A DNA stretch of 64,000 nt from Rhizobiaceae bacterium (GTDB lineage Bacteria > Pseudomonadota > Alphaproteobacteria > Rhizobiales > Rhizobiaceae). Of this stretch, positions 12,269 to 21,664 are shown piece by piece. Positions within the stretch are counted from its first letter, which is position 1. Every line of letters begins with the position of its first letter. Both the position numbers and the translations under genes were made by a program. Below the pieces are notes generated by a model. It did no database searches, had not been told where the DNA came from, and was given only the letters and a program-made list of their open reading frames with translations. The DNA is taken from positions 372,001-436,000 of the forward strand of contig JAEPOG010000005.1 of assembly GCA_017643025.1 (NCBI GenBank), given 5' to 3'.

Positions 12269-12753
12269 GGTGCGTCGGTGGATAAAGAAAAGCCGACGGA
12301 CAATCAATCCGGCATTCTATGTCCAATTGGCGGTAATGCGTTGCCGGCGAATCGAAGTCTCTTGCAATGGCAGCCGTCGTCATATCGAGGATGCGTGAGC
12401 AGGTCGGGAACTCTGACGATTCGCCTCGTCATTTGGCCTCACCCAGCGTAAATTAGCGCCCTGACACGCCTTTTTTCCACCGATGGAGGCCTTTCGGCGC
12501 CGCTTTGGTGAACGAATTCTATATGCGGGAGGGCAAATCGTGGCTTTTGTGCAACAACAAGGTGGCATCGCGTGCCATGAGCGCAGAGGGGGAGCCGTTC
12601 CTTGTTGCGCGCCAATCCCTCATCGGTAATGTCATGTTCGAAGAAGGGGCGTGCAAGCGCGTCTTTTTCGTCAATTGGGGATGGGGCAGGGAACGCTGTC
12701 CTTCGGCTTAAGGACCCATACCCATACTTAAACCTTTGACTGGAGGTCAGAAA
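12269..12753. other. Intergenic region between tRNA-Ser and porin, no convincing gene
   Basis: About 485 bp. It must hold the tRNA promoter (reading left) and the porin promoter with its leader (reading right). A 68-codon frame at 12505-12711 has no recognisable ribosome site or domain and is not called. The strong porin Shine-Dalgarno GGAGG is at 12742-12746. No repeat or terminator was recognised. Confidence 0.5.
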
Positions 12754-13800
12754 ATGAAACTCAAGAGCCTTCTGATCGGCTCGGCAGCGGTGATGGCGGT
12801 TTCGACCGGCACTGCCAAGGCTGCTGACGCGATCGTCATGGCCGAGCCGGAGCCGATGGAATACGTCCGCATCTGCGACGTGTACGGCACCGGTTTCTTC
12901 TACATTCCGGGTACCGAGACGTGCATGCACATCAACGGCTACTACCGGTTTGAAATCCGCATCGACCCGAATGGCTGGAACTGGTTCTCCCGCTTCCAGC
13001 TGAACGTCGATGTTCGTTCGGAGACCGAGTGGGGCACCCTGCGCGGTTACGCCGAAGGTCGCTTCGACTACGGCGTCGGCCCCTATGTCGGCATCGTCGC
13101 TGGCGCTCCGGCCGTCATCACCGGCTACAACACGACCAGCTACCTCAACCAGGGCTTCATCGAGATCATCACTGGCTCGGGCACCCTGCGCATGGGTAAG
13201 TCTGACACCCCGTATGCTCGCTTCCTGGGCTACGGCGGCGACGCCGTGTTCGACGGTACCTACGGCTACCGCAATGGCAATGAAATCAGCTACACCTTCC
13301 GCGGCTCGAATGGCTTCTCGGCCATCATCGCGCTCATTGACGACGGTGACGGCGACTTCATGCCGGACGTCGAAGGTGGTATCAACTTCGCTCAGGGCTG
13401 GGGTTCGTTCGGCGTGATCGCCGGTTACGACGAGAGCCTCGCGCAGTGGGGTGCCAAGGCTGTCCTGCGCTGGCGCGCAGCTAACGGCAGCGTGTCCGGT
13501 AGCTTCCAGGTCCTGTACTCGGGCGGCGCTGCTGCTGGTCCGTACCAGATCGGCGATCCGGGTGGTGCTGCTGGTAACGTTGCTCCGTGGTCGATCCTGG
13601 CTCACGTCAAGGGTCAGTTCACGGCGACGACCGCTGCCTTCTTGCAGGCTCAGTGGTTCTCGAACACCGGCGGCTTCGAGATCGTCGGCGGTCTGGACCT
13701 CCGTCCGGTCACCGACTTCCGCATCCGTCCGGAGATTCGCTACCGCTCGACCAACGCTACGTGGGCTGCGATCATCCGTTTCGACCGGAACATCCCGTAA
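12754..13800 (+). CDS. Outer-membrane porin, rhizobial Porin_2 family
   Basis: 348 residues from ATG 12754, which sits 7 nt after GGAGG; an in-frame TTG 18 nt upstream overlaps that ribosome site and is rejected. The signal peptide MKLKSLLIGSAAVMAVSTG ends at AKA|ADA. The mature N-terminus has the pattern VRICDVYGTGFFYIPGTETC, with the two cysteines conserved in Rhizobium/Brucella porins (RopA/Omp2-like). After it come alternating beta-strand segments and a C-terminal strand IIRFDRNIP. It forms a trimeric general diffusion channel in this family. It stands alone, with its own terminator downstream and a long leader upstream. Codon use is strongly biased (GGC, GTC, TAC), as expected for an abundant protein. 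Confidence 0.95.
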   Translation: MKLKSLLIGSAAVMAVSTGTAKAADAIVMAEPEPMEYVRICDVYGTGFFYIPGTETCMHINGYYRFEIRIDPNGWNWFSRFQLNVDVRSETEWGTLRGYAEGRFDYGVGPYVGIVAGAPAVITGYNTTSYLNQGFIEIITGSGTLRMGKSDTPYARFLGYGGDAVFDGTYGYRNGNEISYTFRGSNGFSAIIALIDDGDGDFMPDVEGGINFAQGWGSFGVIAGYDESLAQWGAKAVLRWRAANGSVSGSFQVLYSGGAAAGPYQIGDPGGAAGNVAPWSILAHVKGQFTATTAAFLQAQWFSNTGGFEIVGGLDLRPVTDFRIRPEIRYRSTNATWAAIIRFDRNIP

Positions 13801-13830
13801 GCATCGGTTCCCAGCTAACGCTGGAAACGG

Positions 13831-13865
13831 AAAACCCGGCGGGCAACCGCCGGGTTTTTTCTTTT
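13831..13865 (+). terminator. Rho-independent terminator of the porin gene
   Basis: A 12-bp perfect stem (AAAACCCGGCGG / CCGCCGGGTTTT) with GCAA loop is followed by a T-rich tract, 30 nt after the porin stop codon. It is the clearest intrinsic terminator in the window. Confidence 0.93.
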
Positions 13866-13909
13866 GCGACAGCGTATGCGTCAGTTCGGACGGCGGCATT
13901 CGCACGCCA

Positions 13910-14815
13910 CTATGCTGCGTGCTGCCCCTCAGCCCGGTCGGTCTTTGCCAGAAAGGCGCTGATGCGTTGGGGCAGGCCTGCTGTCTCCAGGAACGGCGCA
14001 TGGCCCTGGCCGGCCACGGTCACGGCTTCGAGGCGAGGATGTCGCCGTTTCATCTCATCGAGCGTTGCAGCCGACAGCAGGCGCGAGTTTTCGCCCCTGA
14101 TTGCCAGGACTGGAATTCGCGCCAGGCCCATGAATTGCGGCCAAAGCTCCGGCAACGCTTTGCTGAGATTGACGCTTTTCAGCGTATTCAGCAGCGCAAC
14201 ATCGAAGTCCGGCACAGGTCGTCCGCCTTCGTCCCTGTAGATCGCCCGCACTGCGCGGTCCCAGTCCGCGTCCGTCAGCGCGGTGAATATGCCTTGCTGC
14301 GCCGCGCGTTGGATGGCGATCGCTTCGGCGAAGTCCTTGGGTTTGGGCGCTCGTTCGAGGTAGGCGCGGATTTGCGCCAGCCCGGCGCCTTCGACAACCG
14401 GGCCGATATCGTTAAGCACCACTGTCTTGAGGAGGGCGGGGCGCATGGCGGCGATGGCGAAGACAATCAGCCCGCCGCGCGACGTGCCAATGAAGGCGCC
14501 ATGCTCGATTCCGAGGGCGGTCAGTCCGGCAATCACGTCACCCGTTTCGACGAGTGCGTCGTAGTTGCGCCAGTTCGGATCGTACGCGGAGCCGCCGCGG
14601 CCGCGATAGTCGAATGACACGACTGTGCGCGGCGTCGATGCCCTACTGGAGAGGTACAAGGCGAGTTCGTGGAAGTCGCGGGCGTTTCGCGTCAGACCCG
14701 GCAGGCAGATCGCGGGCAGGGCGCCGTCCAGCCCGCGCCCATAGACACGGGCATGCAGCTTCAGCCCGTCGGACGACGAATAGAAGAAGTCTTCGAAACC
14801 CGATTGCAATGCCAC
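13910..14815 (-). CDS. Alpha/beta hydrolase
   Basis: 301 residues starting at GTG 14815, with a GGGA ribosome site upstream. The alpha/beta-hydrolase fold is visible: oxyanion-region CLPGLTRNARDFH, FDYRGRG, nucleophile elbow GTSRGG (Ser112), and catalytic histidine in GQGHAP near residue 275, with the acid likely around RGENS. The gene begins 19 nt after the lytic transglycosylase stop on the same strand, so the two are probably co-transcribed. Substrate cannot be assigned; the family includes esterases and C-C hydrolases. Confidence 0.88.
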   Translation of the reverse strand: MALQSGFEDFFYSSSDGLKLHARVYGRGLDGALPAICLPGLTRNARDFHELALYLSSRASTPRTVVSFDYRGRGGSAYDPNWRNYDALVETGDVIAGLTALGIEHGAFIGTSRGGLIVFAIAAMRPALLKTVVLNDIGPVVEGAGLAQIRAYLERAPKPKDFAEAIAIQRAAQQGIFTALTDADWDRAVRAIYRDEGGRPVPDFDVALLNTLKSVNLSKALPELWPQFMGLARIPVLAIRGENSRLLSAATLDEMKRRHPRLEAVTVAGQGHAPFLETAGLPQRISAFLAKTDRAEGQHAA

Positions 14816-14834
14816 TGTTCGCCGTCCCTGTTCG

Positions 14835-16910
14835 CTACTTGACCAAATCGTCCTCGATCTCGATGCGCCCCGAAAGCCGCATCTTGTAGACCTGATAGTT
14901 CTCCATCACGCGCTGCACGTAGTTGCGCGTCTCCGTGAAGGGAATGCGTTCGATCCAGTCGACGACTGTGTCGATGTCCGCGCCGCGCGGGTCGCCATAG
15001 CGCGTCACCCATTCCTGGGCTCGCGCGGGGCCGGCATTGTAGCCGGCGAAGGTGAGCACATAGGAGCCGCCGAAACGGTCGAGCTGTTCGTTGAGGAAAG
15101 CAGCGCCGAGCGTCGTGTTGTATGCCGGGTCGGTAGTAAGTCGACGCCGCGAATAGTTCAGGCCAGCGCGGCGCGCCATGTCGCGGGCGGTTCCGGGCAG
15201 GAGCTGCAGCAAGCCGCGCGCGCCGGACGGCGAGACCGCGGCGACGTTGAACTCGCTTTCCTGTCTGGCAACCGCGTAGGCGAGGGCGCGGCCTGCCGGT
15301 CCCGAGACGTCCGCCGACGGCGGAATGGCACCCACAGGATGCGCAAGCGCACCGATGTCGATGCCGCGCCCTGCCGCGATCTTGCCAACCCTGAGCGCCA
15401 GCGGATGGTCGCCGCGTTTCTCGGCCATCACCGCCAGCAGCGCCAGTTCGCCCGCGCTCGCAAGATCCGCCGCCAGCGAACGGTACAGCATATCGGCGCG
15501 GCCTGCGTGACCTGCCGCCTCAAGGCGCCTGATTGCCCGCACGGCTTGCCGCTGTTCGAATGTGCGGCGATCGGCATCGGATGGCGCGGGATAATCAACC
15601 GAGACGCTGGTCTTGCCAATCCTGGCCGCCGCGAGCTGACCGTAGAAGGCCGTGCTGTAGCGCGCCGCGCGTGCGTAGAATTCGCCAGCGTCGCCCGGGC
15701 CACCGGCTTCAGCCGTGCGCCCGAGCCAATACCACGCCCGGGACAGGGAGATTGGCCCTTCGGCAACCGAAATGATCTTGTCGAAGTGATTGGCAGCGAG
15801 AGCCGGATCCTGGAGGCCGCGCAATGCAAACCAGCCGGCGTGGAACTCGGCGTCGGCGGCCATCGCCGGGCTTTCGGCTGCGTGCGCGGCGGCAAGCTTG
15901 TAAGCGGTTTCCGCGTCGTCGATGTCCAACAGTTCTCGCGACAGCACCCTCCGCTCCACCCACCAGGCGTCCGGGTCGACCAGTGCCGTCGCGGCGCTCG
16001 GTGCGTGAAGCATGACCTGAGCCGCCTCGCGGTACTTGCCCGCCCAGCGCAGGTGCCGCGCCCTGGCAAATATGTAGGCGGCGCCGCGCTGCTCCTGAGG
16101 CACGGCATCAAGCAGCTTTGCCGCCTGCCGTTCACGTCGGATCACCGCGCCCCACGCCTCGGCCAGCTCCTTCGCTCCGGCGCGTTCGGCCACCCTGAGT
16201 GCTGAATTCACCCGGTCGAAGTGAAGCATCTGCTCCATGCGCGCCCGGTGAACATCGGCGGAGATGAGGTCGCCGAACTCACGCAGTATCGCAGCCTCCT
16301 CCTTCGCTTCCAGCCGCGCACTGCGCCAGAACGGCGCAAGCACCGCCATCGCCGCTTCGCGGTCGCCGAGCGCCAAATGCGCGCGCGCCAGCGCGACTAC
16401 GCCTTCCCTGGCGGCGGGTTGCGCGCCCTGCAGCATGTCGACCACCGTCTCGGGCGCAACGACCTCGTCGTGGAGCGCGCGTTCGACGTTGCGATGCATC
16501 GCGTCCGAGCCGGGCCATTCGCCGATCTCGTCCATCGCGGCTTTGATTTCCGTGCTGGTGACGGCTTTTGCGCCGCTGAGCGCGATGGCCCAGGCTAAGA
16601 TGCGGCGGTCGATGCTGCCGGCCGACATCGCGTCCCGAGCTCTGCGCGCCGACGCAATGTCGCCCTTTGCGAGTGCGTCGAGCCCTTCTTTCAGCGGCCC
16701 GATGTTGCGTTCGGTGGCGATCAGTGCGTCGAATGGCGGCTCGGCAGGTTCGGCAGCATCCGGAGAGACGAGCGCGTTCGGACGGAACGTGGGCACGGGC
16801 GCGTCATTGCCCGGCAGTCTGCCCTCAGCCGTGCCGGCCACGGGCTGCAGCATGGTGAGCGCAACCGCGATCGCGCCGGCACGCGCAAAATTGACCGGTA
16901 TCCTGTTCAT
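14835..16910 (-). CDS. Soluble lytic murein transglycosylase (Slt70-like)
   Basis: 691 residues from ATG 16910, with an AGGA site. An N-terminal secretory signal (MNRIPVNFARAGAIAVALTM) is followed by a long alpha-helical superhelical region (about 60-500) of the Slt U/L-domain type. The C-terminal SLT goose-lysozyme-like domain carries AVARQESEFN (catalytic Glu551), GLLQLLPGTA, FAGYNAGP and NYVQRVMENYQVY. In this family it cleaves peptidoglycan glycan strands to 1,6-anhydro products in the periplasm. It is divergent from dapA across 260 bp, which places murein turnover next to lysine/diaminopimelate synthesis. Confidence 0.95.
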   Translation of the reverse strand: MNRIPVNFARAGAIAVALTMLQPVAGTAEGRLPGNDAPVPTFRPNALVSPDAAEPAEPPFDALIATERNIGPLKEGLDALAKGDIASARRARDAMSAGSIDRRILAWAIALSGAKAVTSTEIKAAMDEIGEWPGSDAMHRNVERALHDEVVAPETVVDMLQGAQPAAREGVVALARAHLALGDREAAMAVLAPFWRSARLEAKEEAAILREFGDLISADVHRARMEQMLHFDRVNSALRVAERAGAKELAEAWGAVIRRERQAAKLLDAVPQEQRGAAYIFARARHLRWAGKYREAAQVMLHAPSAATALVDPDAWWVERRVLSRELLDIDDAETAYKLAAAHAAESPAMAADAEFHAGWFALRGLQDPALAANHFDKIISVAEGPISLSRAWYWLGRTAEAGGPGDAGEFYARAARYSTAFYGQLAAARIGKTSVSVDYPAPSDADRRTFEQRQAVRAIRRLEAAGHAGRADMLYRSLAADLASAGELALLAVMAEKRGDHPLALRVGKIAAGRGIDIGALAHPVGAIPPSADVSGPAGRALAYAVARQESEFNVAAVSPSGARGLLQLLPGTARDMARRAGLNYSRRRLTTDPAYNTTLGAAFLNEQLDRFGGSYVLTFAGYNAGPARAQEWVTRYGDPRGADIDTVVDWIERIPFTETRNYVQRVMENYQVYKMRLSGRIEIEDDLVK

Positions 16911-17170
16911 CGTTCCTGGTTCTGGAGGTCAAAAATCCGATCGGCGCGAATTCTATGCAAGGTTTTGGCCGCTGCAAACCGTTTCGGAGGCTGAGAGGGC
17001 ACCGGCTGGCCCATCCATTGCGGCTTTCAGGGCAATTTCAGCGCCGGTCGGTCGTGGTCTAGTGCTTGCCCGTGCAAGACGGCAGGACTATGGTGCGCCG
17101 CCTTGCGCGAGGGCTGAAACGTGCCGTTCGCTTCATGCGCCAATTCATACGCCCGAAGGAAAAATGTTCG

Positions 17171-18061
17171 ATGTCGATCACGCTCAGAGGCTCCCTCACT
17201 GCGCTCGTGACGCCTTTCGCCAGCGACGGCAGCCTTGACGAGAAAGCCTTCGCGGATTTCGTGGAGTGGCAAATTGCCGAGGGCACGAGCGGATTGGTGC
17301 CTGTGGGCACGACTGGCGAGTCGCCGACCCTTTCCCATGCCGAGCACAAGCGTGTCGTCGAACTCTGCGTCGAAGTCGCCGCCGGCCGCGTGCCGGTTGT
17401 CGCCGGCGCCGGCTCCAACAACACCACCGAAGCTGTCGACCTTGTTCGCCATGCGGAGAAGGCGGGTGCGGACGCGGTGCTGGTGGTCACGCCCTACTAC
17501 AACAAGCCGAACCAGAGCGGCCTTTACGCGCATTACGCCGCGGTAGCCAAGGCGACCGGCCTGCCTGTCATTATCTACAACATCCCGCCGCGCTCGGTCA
17601 TCGACATGACGCCGGAAACGATGGGCCGTCTGGCCAAGGATTTCGCCAACATCGTCGGCGTGAAGGATGCGACCGGCAAGGTCGAGCGAGTGTCGGAGCA
17701 GCGCATGACCTGCGGCAAGGAGTTCATCCAGCTTTCCGGCGAGGACGCATCCGCGCTTGGCTTCAACGCGCATGGCGGGGTCGGCGCCATATCGGTGACC
17801 TCGAACGTCGCGCCGCGCCTGTGCGCGGAGTTCCAGGAGGCATCGCTCAACGGCGACAAGGAGAAGGCGCTGGATTTGCAGGACCGGCTGATGCCACTGC
17901 ACAAGGCGATCTTCATCGAGCCGGGCCTGTGCGGCGCCAAATACGCCCTGTCGCGCCTTGGCCGGGTGAAGAACGTCGTCCGCTCGCCGCTGGTCGAGAT
18001 CGAAGGCTCCACGGCTAAGGCGATCGACGCTGCCATGCAGCATGCCGGGCTGTTGAACTGA
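17171..18061 (+). CDS. dapA: 4-hydroxy-tetrahydrodipicolinate synthase
   Basis: 296 residues from ATG 17171 (GAAGGA upstream); this gives the usual family length, while the frame itself opens 35 codons earlier. DapA condenses pyruvate with aspartate semialdehyde in the lysine/diaminopimelate pathway. Key residues are present: GTTGE (Thr47/48), Tyr136 in [10 protein letters not shown], and the Schiff-base Lys165 in VGVKDATG. The cytosolic enzyme is a tetrameric TIM barrel. smpB begins 25 nt after the stop, so the two probably form an operon, as commonly seen in Rhizobiales. Confidence 0.97.
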   Translation: MSITLRGSLTALVTPFASDGSLDEKAFADFVEWQIAEGTSGLVPVGTTGESPTLSHAEHKRVVELCVEVAAGRVPVVAGAGSNNTTEAVDLVRHAEKAGADAVLVVTPYYNKPNQSGLYAHYAAVAKATGLPVIIYNIPPRSVIDMTPETMGRLAKDFANIVGVKDATGKVERVSEQRMTCGKEFIQLSGEDASALGFNAHGGVGAISVTSNVAPRLCAEFQEASLNGDKEKALDLQDRLMPLHKAIFIEPGLCGAKYALSRLGRVKNVVRSPLVEIEGSTAKAIDAAMQHAGLLN

Positions 18062-18086
18062 CGCAGCCTGATCTTATCCTATTGCC

Positions 18087-18554
18087 ATGGCAGCCGAGAA
18101 GAAGACCCGTCCGGTAGCGGAAAACCGCAAGGCACGTTTCGCCTATGAGGTGCTCGACACCTACGAGGCCGGGCTTGTGCTGACCGGCACTGAGGTCAAA
18201 TCGCTGCGCGAGGGACAGGCCAACATCCAGGAGAGCTACGCCTCCAGCGAGGATGGCGAGATCTGGCTGATCAACTCCTATCTCCCTGAATATCTTCAGG
18301 GAAACCGCTTCAACCATGAGCCGCGCAGGCGCCGCAAGCTGCTGCTGAACAAGAAGGAGATGGCCAAGCTCTCGCAGGCGGTCGATCGCGAGGGCATGAC
18401 CATGGTGCCGCTCAAGATCTATTTCAACGATCGCGGCCGTGCCAAGCTGCTGCTCGGCCTCGCCCGCGGCAAGAAGCTGCACGACAAGCGCGAAACGGAA
18501 AAGAAGCGCGACTGGGCCCGCGAGAAGGGGCGCCTGCTCAAGGAGCGGGGGTAG
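18087..18554 (+). CDS. smpB: SsrA-binding protein SmpB
   Basis: 155 residues, full length. Diagnostic segments are [35 protein letters not shown], the helix-rich [12 protein letters not shown], and the basic C-terminal tail ([17 protein letters not shown]) that enters the ribosomal decoding centre. SmpB binds tmRNA for trans-translation rescue of stalled ribosomes. It follows dapA by 25 nt. Its 3' end overlaps the convergent LysR gene by 17 nt. Confidence 0.98.
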   Translation: MAAEKKTRPVAENRKARFAYEVLDTYEAGLVLTGTEVKSLREGQANIQESYASSEDGEIWLINSYLPEYLQGNRFNHEPRRRRKLLLNKKEMAKLSQAVDREGMTMVPLKIYFNDRGRAKLLLGLARGKKLHDKRETEKKRDWAREKGRLLKERG

Positions 18555-19449
18555 CTCCGGCGACGATCCGTCCCCGGAAGAAGTCGATGGCCGCGCGTAC
18601 CTTCGCGGGCAGGTGGCTGCGGCTTGGATAGAGTAGCCATGCGGCGGTATCGAAGCTTGTCGCCGCGGCTTCGTGCTCCGGCAAGAGGTCTACGAGGTCG
18701 CCCGCCGCCAGATCTCCGCCAATCAGCCAGTCGGCGAGCAGCGCGGGCCCGAGGCCGGCGAGTGCGGCAGTCCTGATCGCCAGTGCGCTCGACATGACGA
18801 TGTCTCCGTCGACCGGGACCTCGGTGACGCGGTCATCCCTTCTGAATTTCCACCGCTCGCGAAACTCCGGCAGCGAAAAGAGCAGGCAGCGCCGGTTCGC
18901 CAGTTCTTCCGGCCTGGCGATGCCCCCACTCCTCTCGATCCAGCTTGGGCTTGCCACAGCCCGGTATCGTGTCGGGATCAGCCGCGTGCCAACCAGGTCC
19001 GCCCTGTAGCTGGGCGCCAGCCGCACCGCGAGATCGATCCGCTCCGCCACGAGATCGATATTGGCGTCGGTCAGTTGGAGTTCGATCCGGATGTTCGGAT
19101 AGCGCTTACGGAACTTCCCCAGTAGCGGCACGATCATTGCCTGCCCGAAAGCCACCGAAGCGGTCATGCGCAACAGACCTGCCGGGGCCGCTCGTGTCGA
19201 GCGTGCCTCCTCGCGCGCGTGGTTCAGCTCTTCCGTCAGGTGCGCTACCCGGGCGTGGAAACGCTCGCCGGCTTCGGTAAGCGACATCGAGCGGGTCGTC
19301 CGGTTGAACAGCCGCGCGCCAAGTTCCGCCTCAAGCCCGGCGATGGTCCGTGAAACAGCTGAGGGATCGGCATTTCGCTCGCGGGCAACGGCCGCGAAGC
19401 TGCCGAGGCGGGTGGCATCGACGAATAGGGAGAGCGAATCCAAGTTCAT
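18538..19449 (-). CDS. LysR-family transcriptional regulator
   Basis: 303 residues. The N-terminal winged helix ([18 protein letters not shown]... through about residue 60, with [15 protein letters not shown] as recognition helix) is followed by a LysR substrate-binding domain from about residue 90. The substitution-rich [18 protein letters not shown] matches the HTH_1 pattern. It is divergent from the NAD(P)-oxidoreductase, a classic LysR arrangement, so that gene is the likely target. The start codon (19449) has no good Shine-Dalgarno because the putative operator begins 3 nt upstream. Confidence 0.94.
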   Translation of the reverse strand: MNLDSLSLFVDATRLGSFAAVARERNADPSAVSRTIAGLEAELGARLFNRTTRSMSLTEAGERFHARVAHLTEELNHAREEARSTRAAPAGLLRMTASVAFGQAMIVPLLGKFRKRYPNIRIELQLTDANIDLVAERIDLAVRLAPSYRADLVGTRLIPTRYRAVASPSWIERSGGIARPEELANRRCLLFSLPEFRERWKFRRDDRVTEVPVDGDIVMSSALAIRTAALAGLGPALLADWLIGGDLAAGDLVDLLPEHEAAATSFDTAAWLLYPSRSHLPAKVRAAIDFFRGRIVAGATPAP

Positions 19450-19451
19450 TC

Positions 19452-19485
19452 ATGCAGATATCGCATGATTATGATGTTGATGCGA
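19452..19485. promoter_or_regulatory. Putative LysR-type operator in the divergent promoter region
   Basis: ATGC-N7-GCAT (19452-19466) contains the LysR T-N11-A core with dyad symmetry. It overlaps a second dyad TCGCAT-N13-ATGCGA (19461-19466 / 19480-19485). It lies between the LysR gene and the dehydrogenase-type gene it probably controls. Called from pattern only. Confidence 0.55.
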
Positions 19486-19551
19486 TCCTTTTTATGTCGA
19501 GTGCGCTCGAAATAACGTCGCTTCGATCAAAACCAGAAACGGAGCGTTGGG

Positions 19552-20415
19552 ATGGCAAGGATTGCATGTCTGGGCATGGGTGCGATGGGCTCGCGCATGG
19601 CGGCGCGGCTCTTGGCGGCCGGACACGAGGTTGCTGTCTGGAACCGGACGGCTCGCGCCGCACAACTCCTCGCGGCAAGCGGGGGGCGCCCCGCCGCATC
19701 GCCTGCAGAGGCTGCCCGGGATGCAGACATCGTGCTTTCCATGGTTCGCGACGACGACGCCTCGCGCATCGTCTGGACGGGAGACGATGGCGCGCAGGCG
19801 GCGATGCGCGCCGATGCGATCGCCGTCGAATGCTCGACGCTCAGCCTCGGCTGGGTCCGCGAGCTATCCGAAAAGATGTCGGAGGTGGCCCGCCAGTTTC
19901 TCGATGCACCGGTAGCGGGTTCCCGGCCGCAAGCCGAGAGTGGTGAATTGATCTTCCTGGTGGGCGGCTGCAGCGAAGCGTTTGCAGCCGGTGCACTGAT
20001 TTTCGATTGTCTCGGAAAAACGGCCCATCATGTAGGCGGCAACGGCGCGGGCACCGCCGCCAAGCTTGCCGTCAACTCCATGCTTGCCGTGCAGGCCGTG
20101 TGGATCGGGGAAACCGTCGCCATGCTCGAACGTGCTGGGCTGAACGCCGGTGACATCATGGCGGCGGCGCTCAAGACGCCGGTATTCGGGCCTGCAGCGC
20201 AAGGATTGGCTGCCTCGATCATCACCAGGGATTTCGAGCCGCGCTTCCCTGTTGAATTGGCACGCAAGGATGTCGGTTACGCCCTTGCTGCTGGTGCGGA
20301 AATGCCAATCGCCGAGGCCGCGTTTGCGTCGCTTTCGCGAGCGGTCGAGGCTGGCTTGGGTGGCCAGCAACTGACCGCCGTTGCCAAGATATTCAACGCC
20401 GTGCCGGAACGGTGA
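19552..20415 (+). CDS. NAD(P)-dependent oxidoreductase, 3-hydroxyisobutyrate dehydrogenase family
   Basis: 287 residues. The N-terminal Rossmann motif is GMGAMGSRMAARLLAAGH; WNR follows beta2, compatible with NADP use (arginine). The signature region DAPVAGSRPQAESGEL and catalytic lysine in GTAAKLAVN place it in the beta-hydroxyacid dehydrogenase superfamily; the C-terminal helical domain runs from about 165. PVAGSRP replaces the PVSGG of classical HIBADH, closer to glyoxylate/succinate-semialdehyde reductase-like members. The substrate is therefore open. It is divergent from, and probably regulated by, the adjacent LysR protein. Confidence 0.88.
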   Translation: MARIACLGMGAMGSRMAARLLAAGHEVAVWNRTARAAQLLAASGGRPAASPAEAARDADIVLSMVRDDDASRIVWTGDDGAQAAMRADAIAVECSTLSLGWVRELSEKMSEVARQFLDAPVAGSRPQAESGELIFLVGGCSEAFAAGALIFDCLGKTAHHVGGNGAGTAAKLAVNSMLAVQAVWIGETVAMLERAGLNAGDIMAAALKTPVFGPAAQGLAASIITRDFEPRFPVELARKDVGYALAAGAEMPIAEAAFASLSRAVEAGLGGQQLTAVAKIFNAVPER

Positions 20416-20420
20416 ATCGT

Positions 20421-21077
20421 CTAGAGGGAGAGCCTTATCGATTTGAAAACGCTGCGGAACATCTCCTCGGTCAGACGGCCTGTATTGGTGTTGTAGCGTG
20501 AGCAGTGGTAGCTGCCGAACAGGGTGACACCGCCGATGTCGTGCCGTGACCCGTGGCCGAATTTGACCCCGGACACTCGTTCGCCCAGCGCCCGCACGAC
20601 CGACTGATGCGCGATCGTGCCGAGCGCAAGGATGGCTGCGAGGTTCGGAAAACGTCTGATCGTCGGTGTCAGGAATTGCCGGCAGGTGGCGATCTCGGCG
20701 CCGGTCGGCTTGTTCTCCGGTGGCACGCAGCGAACCGCGTTCGTTATCGCTGTGCCGACAAGTTCGAGGCTGTCGTCCGGCCGCGCTTCGAAGGCGCCGC
20801 GCGCGAAACCGAATTCCTTCAGCGTTGCGTATAGCAGGTCGCCGGCATAGTCGCCGGTGAAGGGGCGGCCGGTCCGGTTTGCCCCGCGAAGCCCGGGCGC
20901 CAGCCCGACGACCAGCAGGCGGACGCTTTCCGGACCTTCCTTCGGCATGAAGGTCGGCACCGGCGCGTTGAACCAGTGCGGCTCCTTCTGCCGCCATAAG
21001 GCGATGAAATCATGCAGGCGCGGGCAGTAATCGCAGTCGCGCGACGGCTCGAACGCGCTAACCGGCATGGCCGGCAT
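20421..21077 (-). CDS. Uracil-DNA glycosylase family 5 (UdgB-like), Fe-S
   Basis: 218 residues from ATG 21077. Motif A is GLAPGLRGANRTGRPFTGD and the motif C region is GSYHCSRYNTNTGRLT, the pattern of family 5 glycosylases, which lack the polar general-base residue of classical UDG. Four cysteines (Cys15 and Cys18 in DCDYC, then RCVPP and ATCRQ) are suited to a 4Fe-4S cluster. It removes uracil and some deaminated or damaged bases in base-excision repair. The start codon shares its A with the stop of the upstream NYN gene (TGATG), so the two are translationally coupled. It converges with the oxidoreductase, 5 nt apart. Confidence 0.93.
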   Translation of the reverse strand: MPAMPVSAFEPSRDCDYCPRLHDFIALWRQKEPHWFNAPVPTFMPKEGPESVRLLVVGLAPGLRGANRTGRPFTGDYAGDLLYATLKEFGFARGAFEARPDDSLELVGTAITNAVRCVPPENKPTGAEIATCRQFLTPTIRRFPNLAAILALGTIAHQSVVRALGERVSGVKFGHGSRHDIGGVTLFGSYHCSRYNTNTGRLTEEMFRSVFKSIRLSL

Positions 21078-21664
21078 CAATATTCGTCGTCGAGATCTTC
21101 GTCCGGCTCCGGCTCGGTGCGCCGCGGTGGCCGCTCGGAGGGATCGCGGCCGATCTCGGCCTTGAGCGACATCAGATCGATGAACTGGTCGGCCTGGCGG
21201 CGCAGATCGTCGGAGATCATCGGCGGCTGCGAGGTCATCGTCGATACGATGCTGACCCGGCGGCCGCGCCGCTGCAGCGCCTCGACCAGCGTGCGGAAGT
21301 CGCCGTCGCCGGAGAAGATCACATAGTGGTCGACGACATCGGCAAGCTCCAGCGCGTCGATCGCGAGCTCGATGTCCATGTTGCCTTTGATCTTGCGCCG
21401 CCCGGTGGAGTCGGTGAATTCCTTGGCGGGTTTGGTCACCACCCGGTAGCCATTGTAGTCGAGCCAGTCGATCAGCGGGCGGATCGAGGAATATTCCTGG
21501 TCCTCGACCAGCGCCGTGTAATAATAGGCGCGCAGCAGATAGCCCTTTTTGCCGAACGATTCCAGAAGCTTGCGATAGTCGATATCGAAGCCGAGCGAAC
21601 GCGACGTGGCGTAGAGATTCGCGCCGTCGATGAAGAGTGCGATTTTCTCGCGGGGGTCGAACAT
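21077..21664 (-). CDS. NYN (PIN-like) domain protein, LabA/DUF88 family
   Basis: 195 residues from ATG 21664; the frame stays open upstream to 22408 but that part overlaps rpoZ antisense and is rejected. It starts MFDPREKIALFIDGANLY with the NYN acidic motif (D-G-N); further acidic residues are in KGNMDIELAIDAL and VIFSGDGDFRTLV, together forming the metal-binding site of NYN ribonuclease-like domains. The tail is acidic (EPEPDEDLDDEY). Role is probably RNA processing or decay; specificity is unknown. It is divergent from rpoZ and coupled to the UDG gene. Confidence 0.92.
   Translation of the reverse strand: MFDPREKIALFIDGANLYATSRSLGFDIDYRKLLESFGKKGYLLRAYYYTALVEDQEYSSIRPLIDWLDYNGYRVVTKPAKEFTDSTGRRKIKGNMDIELAIDALELADVVDHYVIFSGDGDFRTLVEALQRRGRRVSIVSTMTSQPPMISDDLRRQADQFIDLMSLKAEIGRDPSERPPRRTEPEPDEDLDDEY

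Noticed and set aside
12505-12711. 68-codon frame in the porin leader
   Set aside because: No ribosome site, no recognisable domain, and coding-like bias not convincing.
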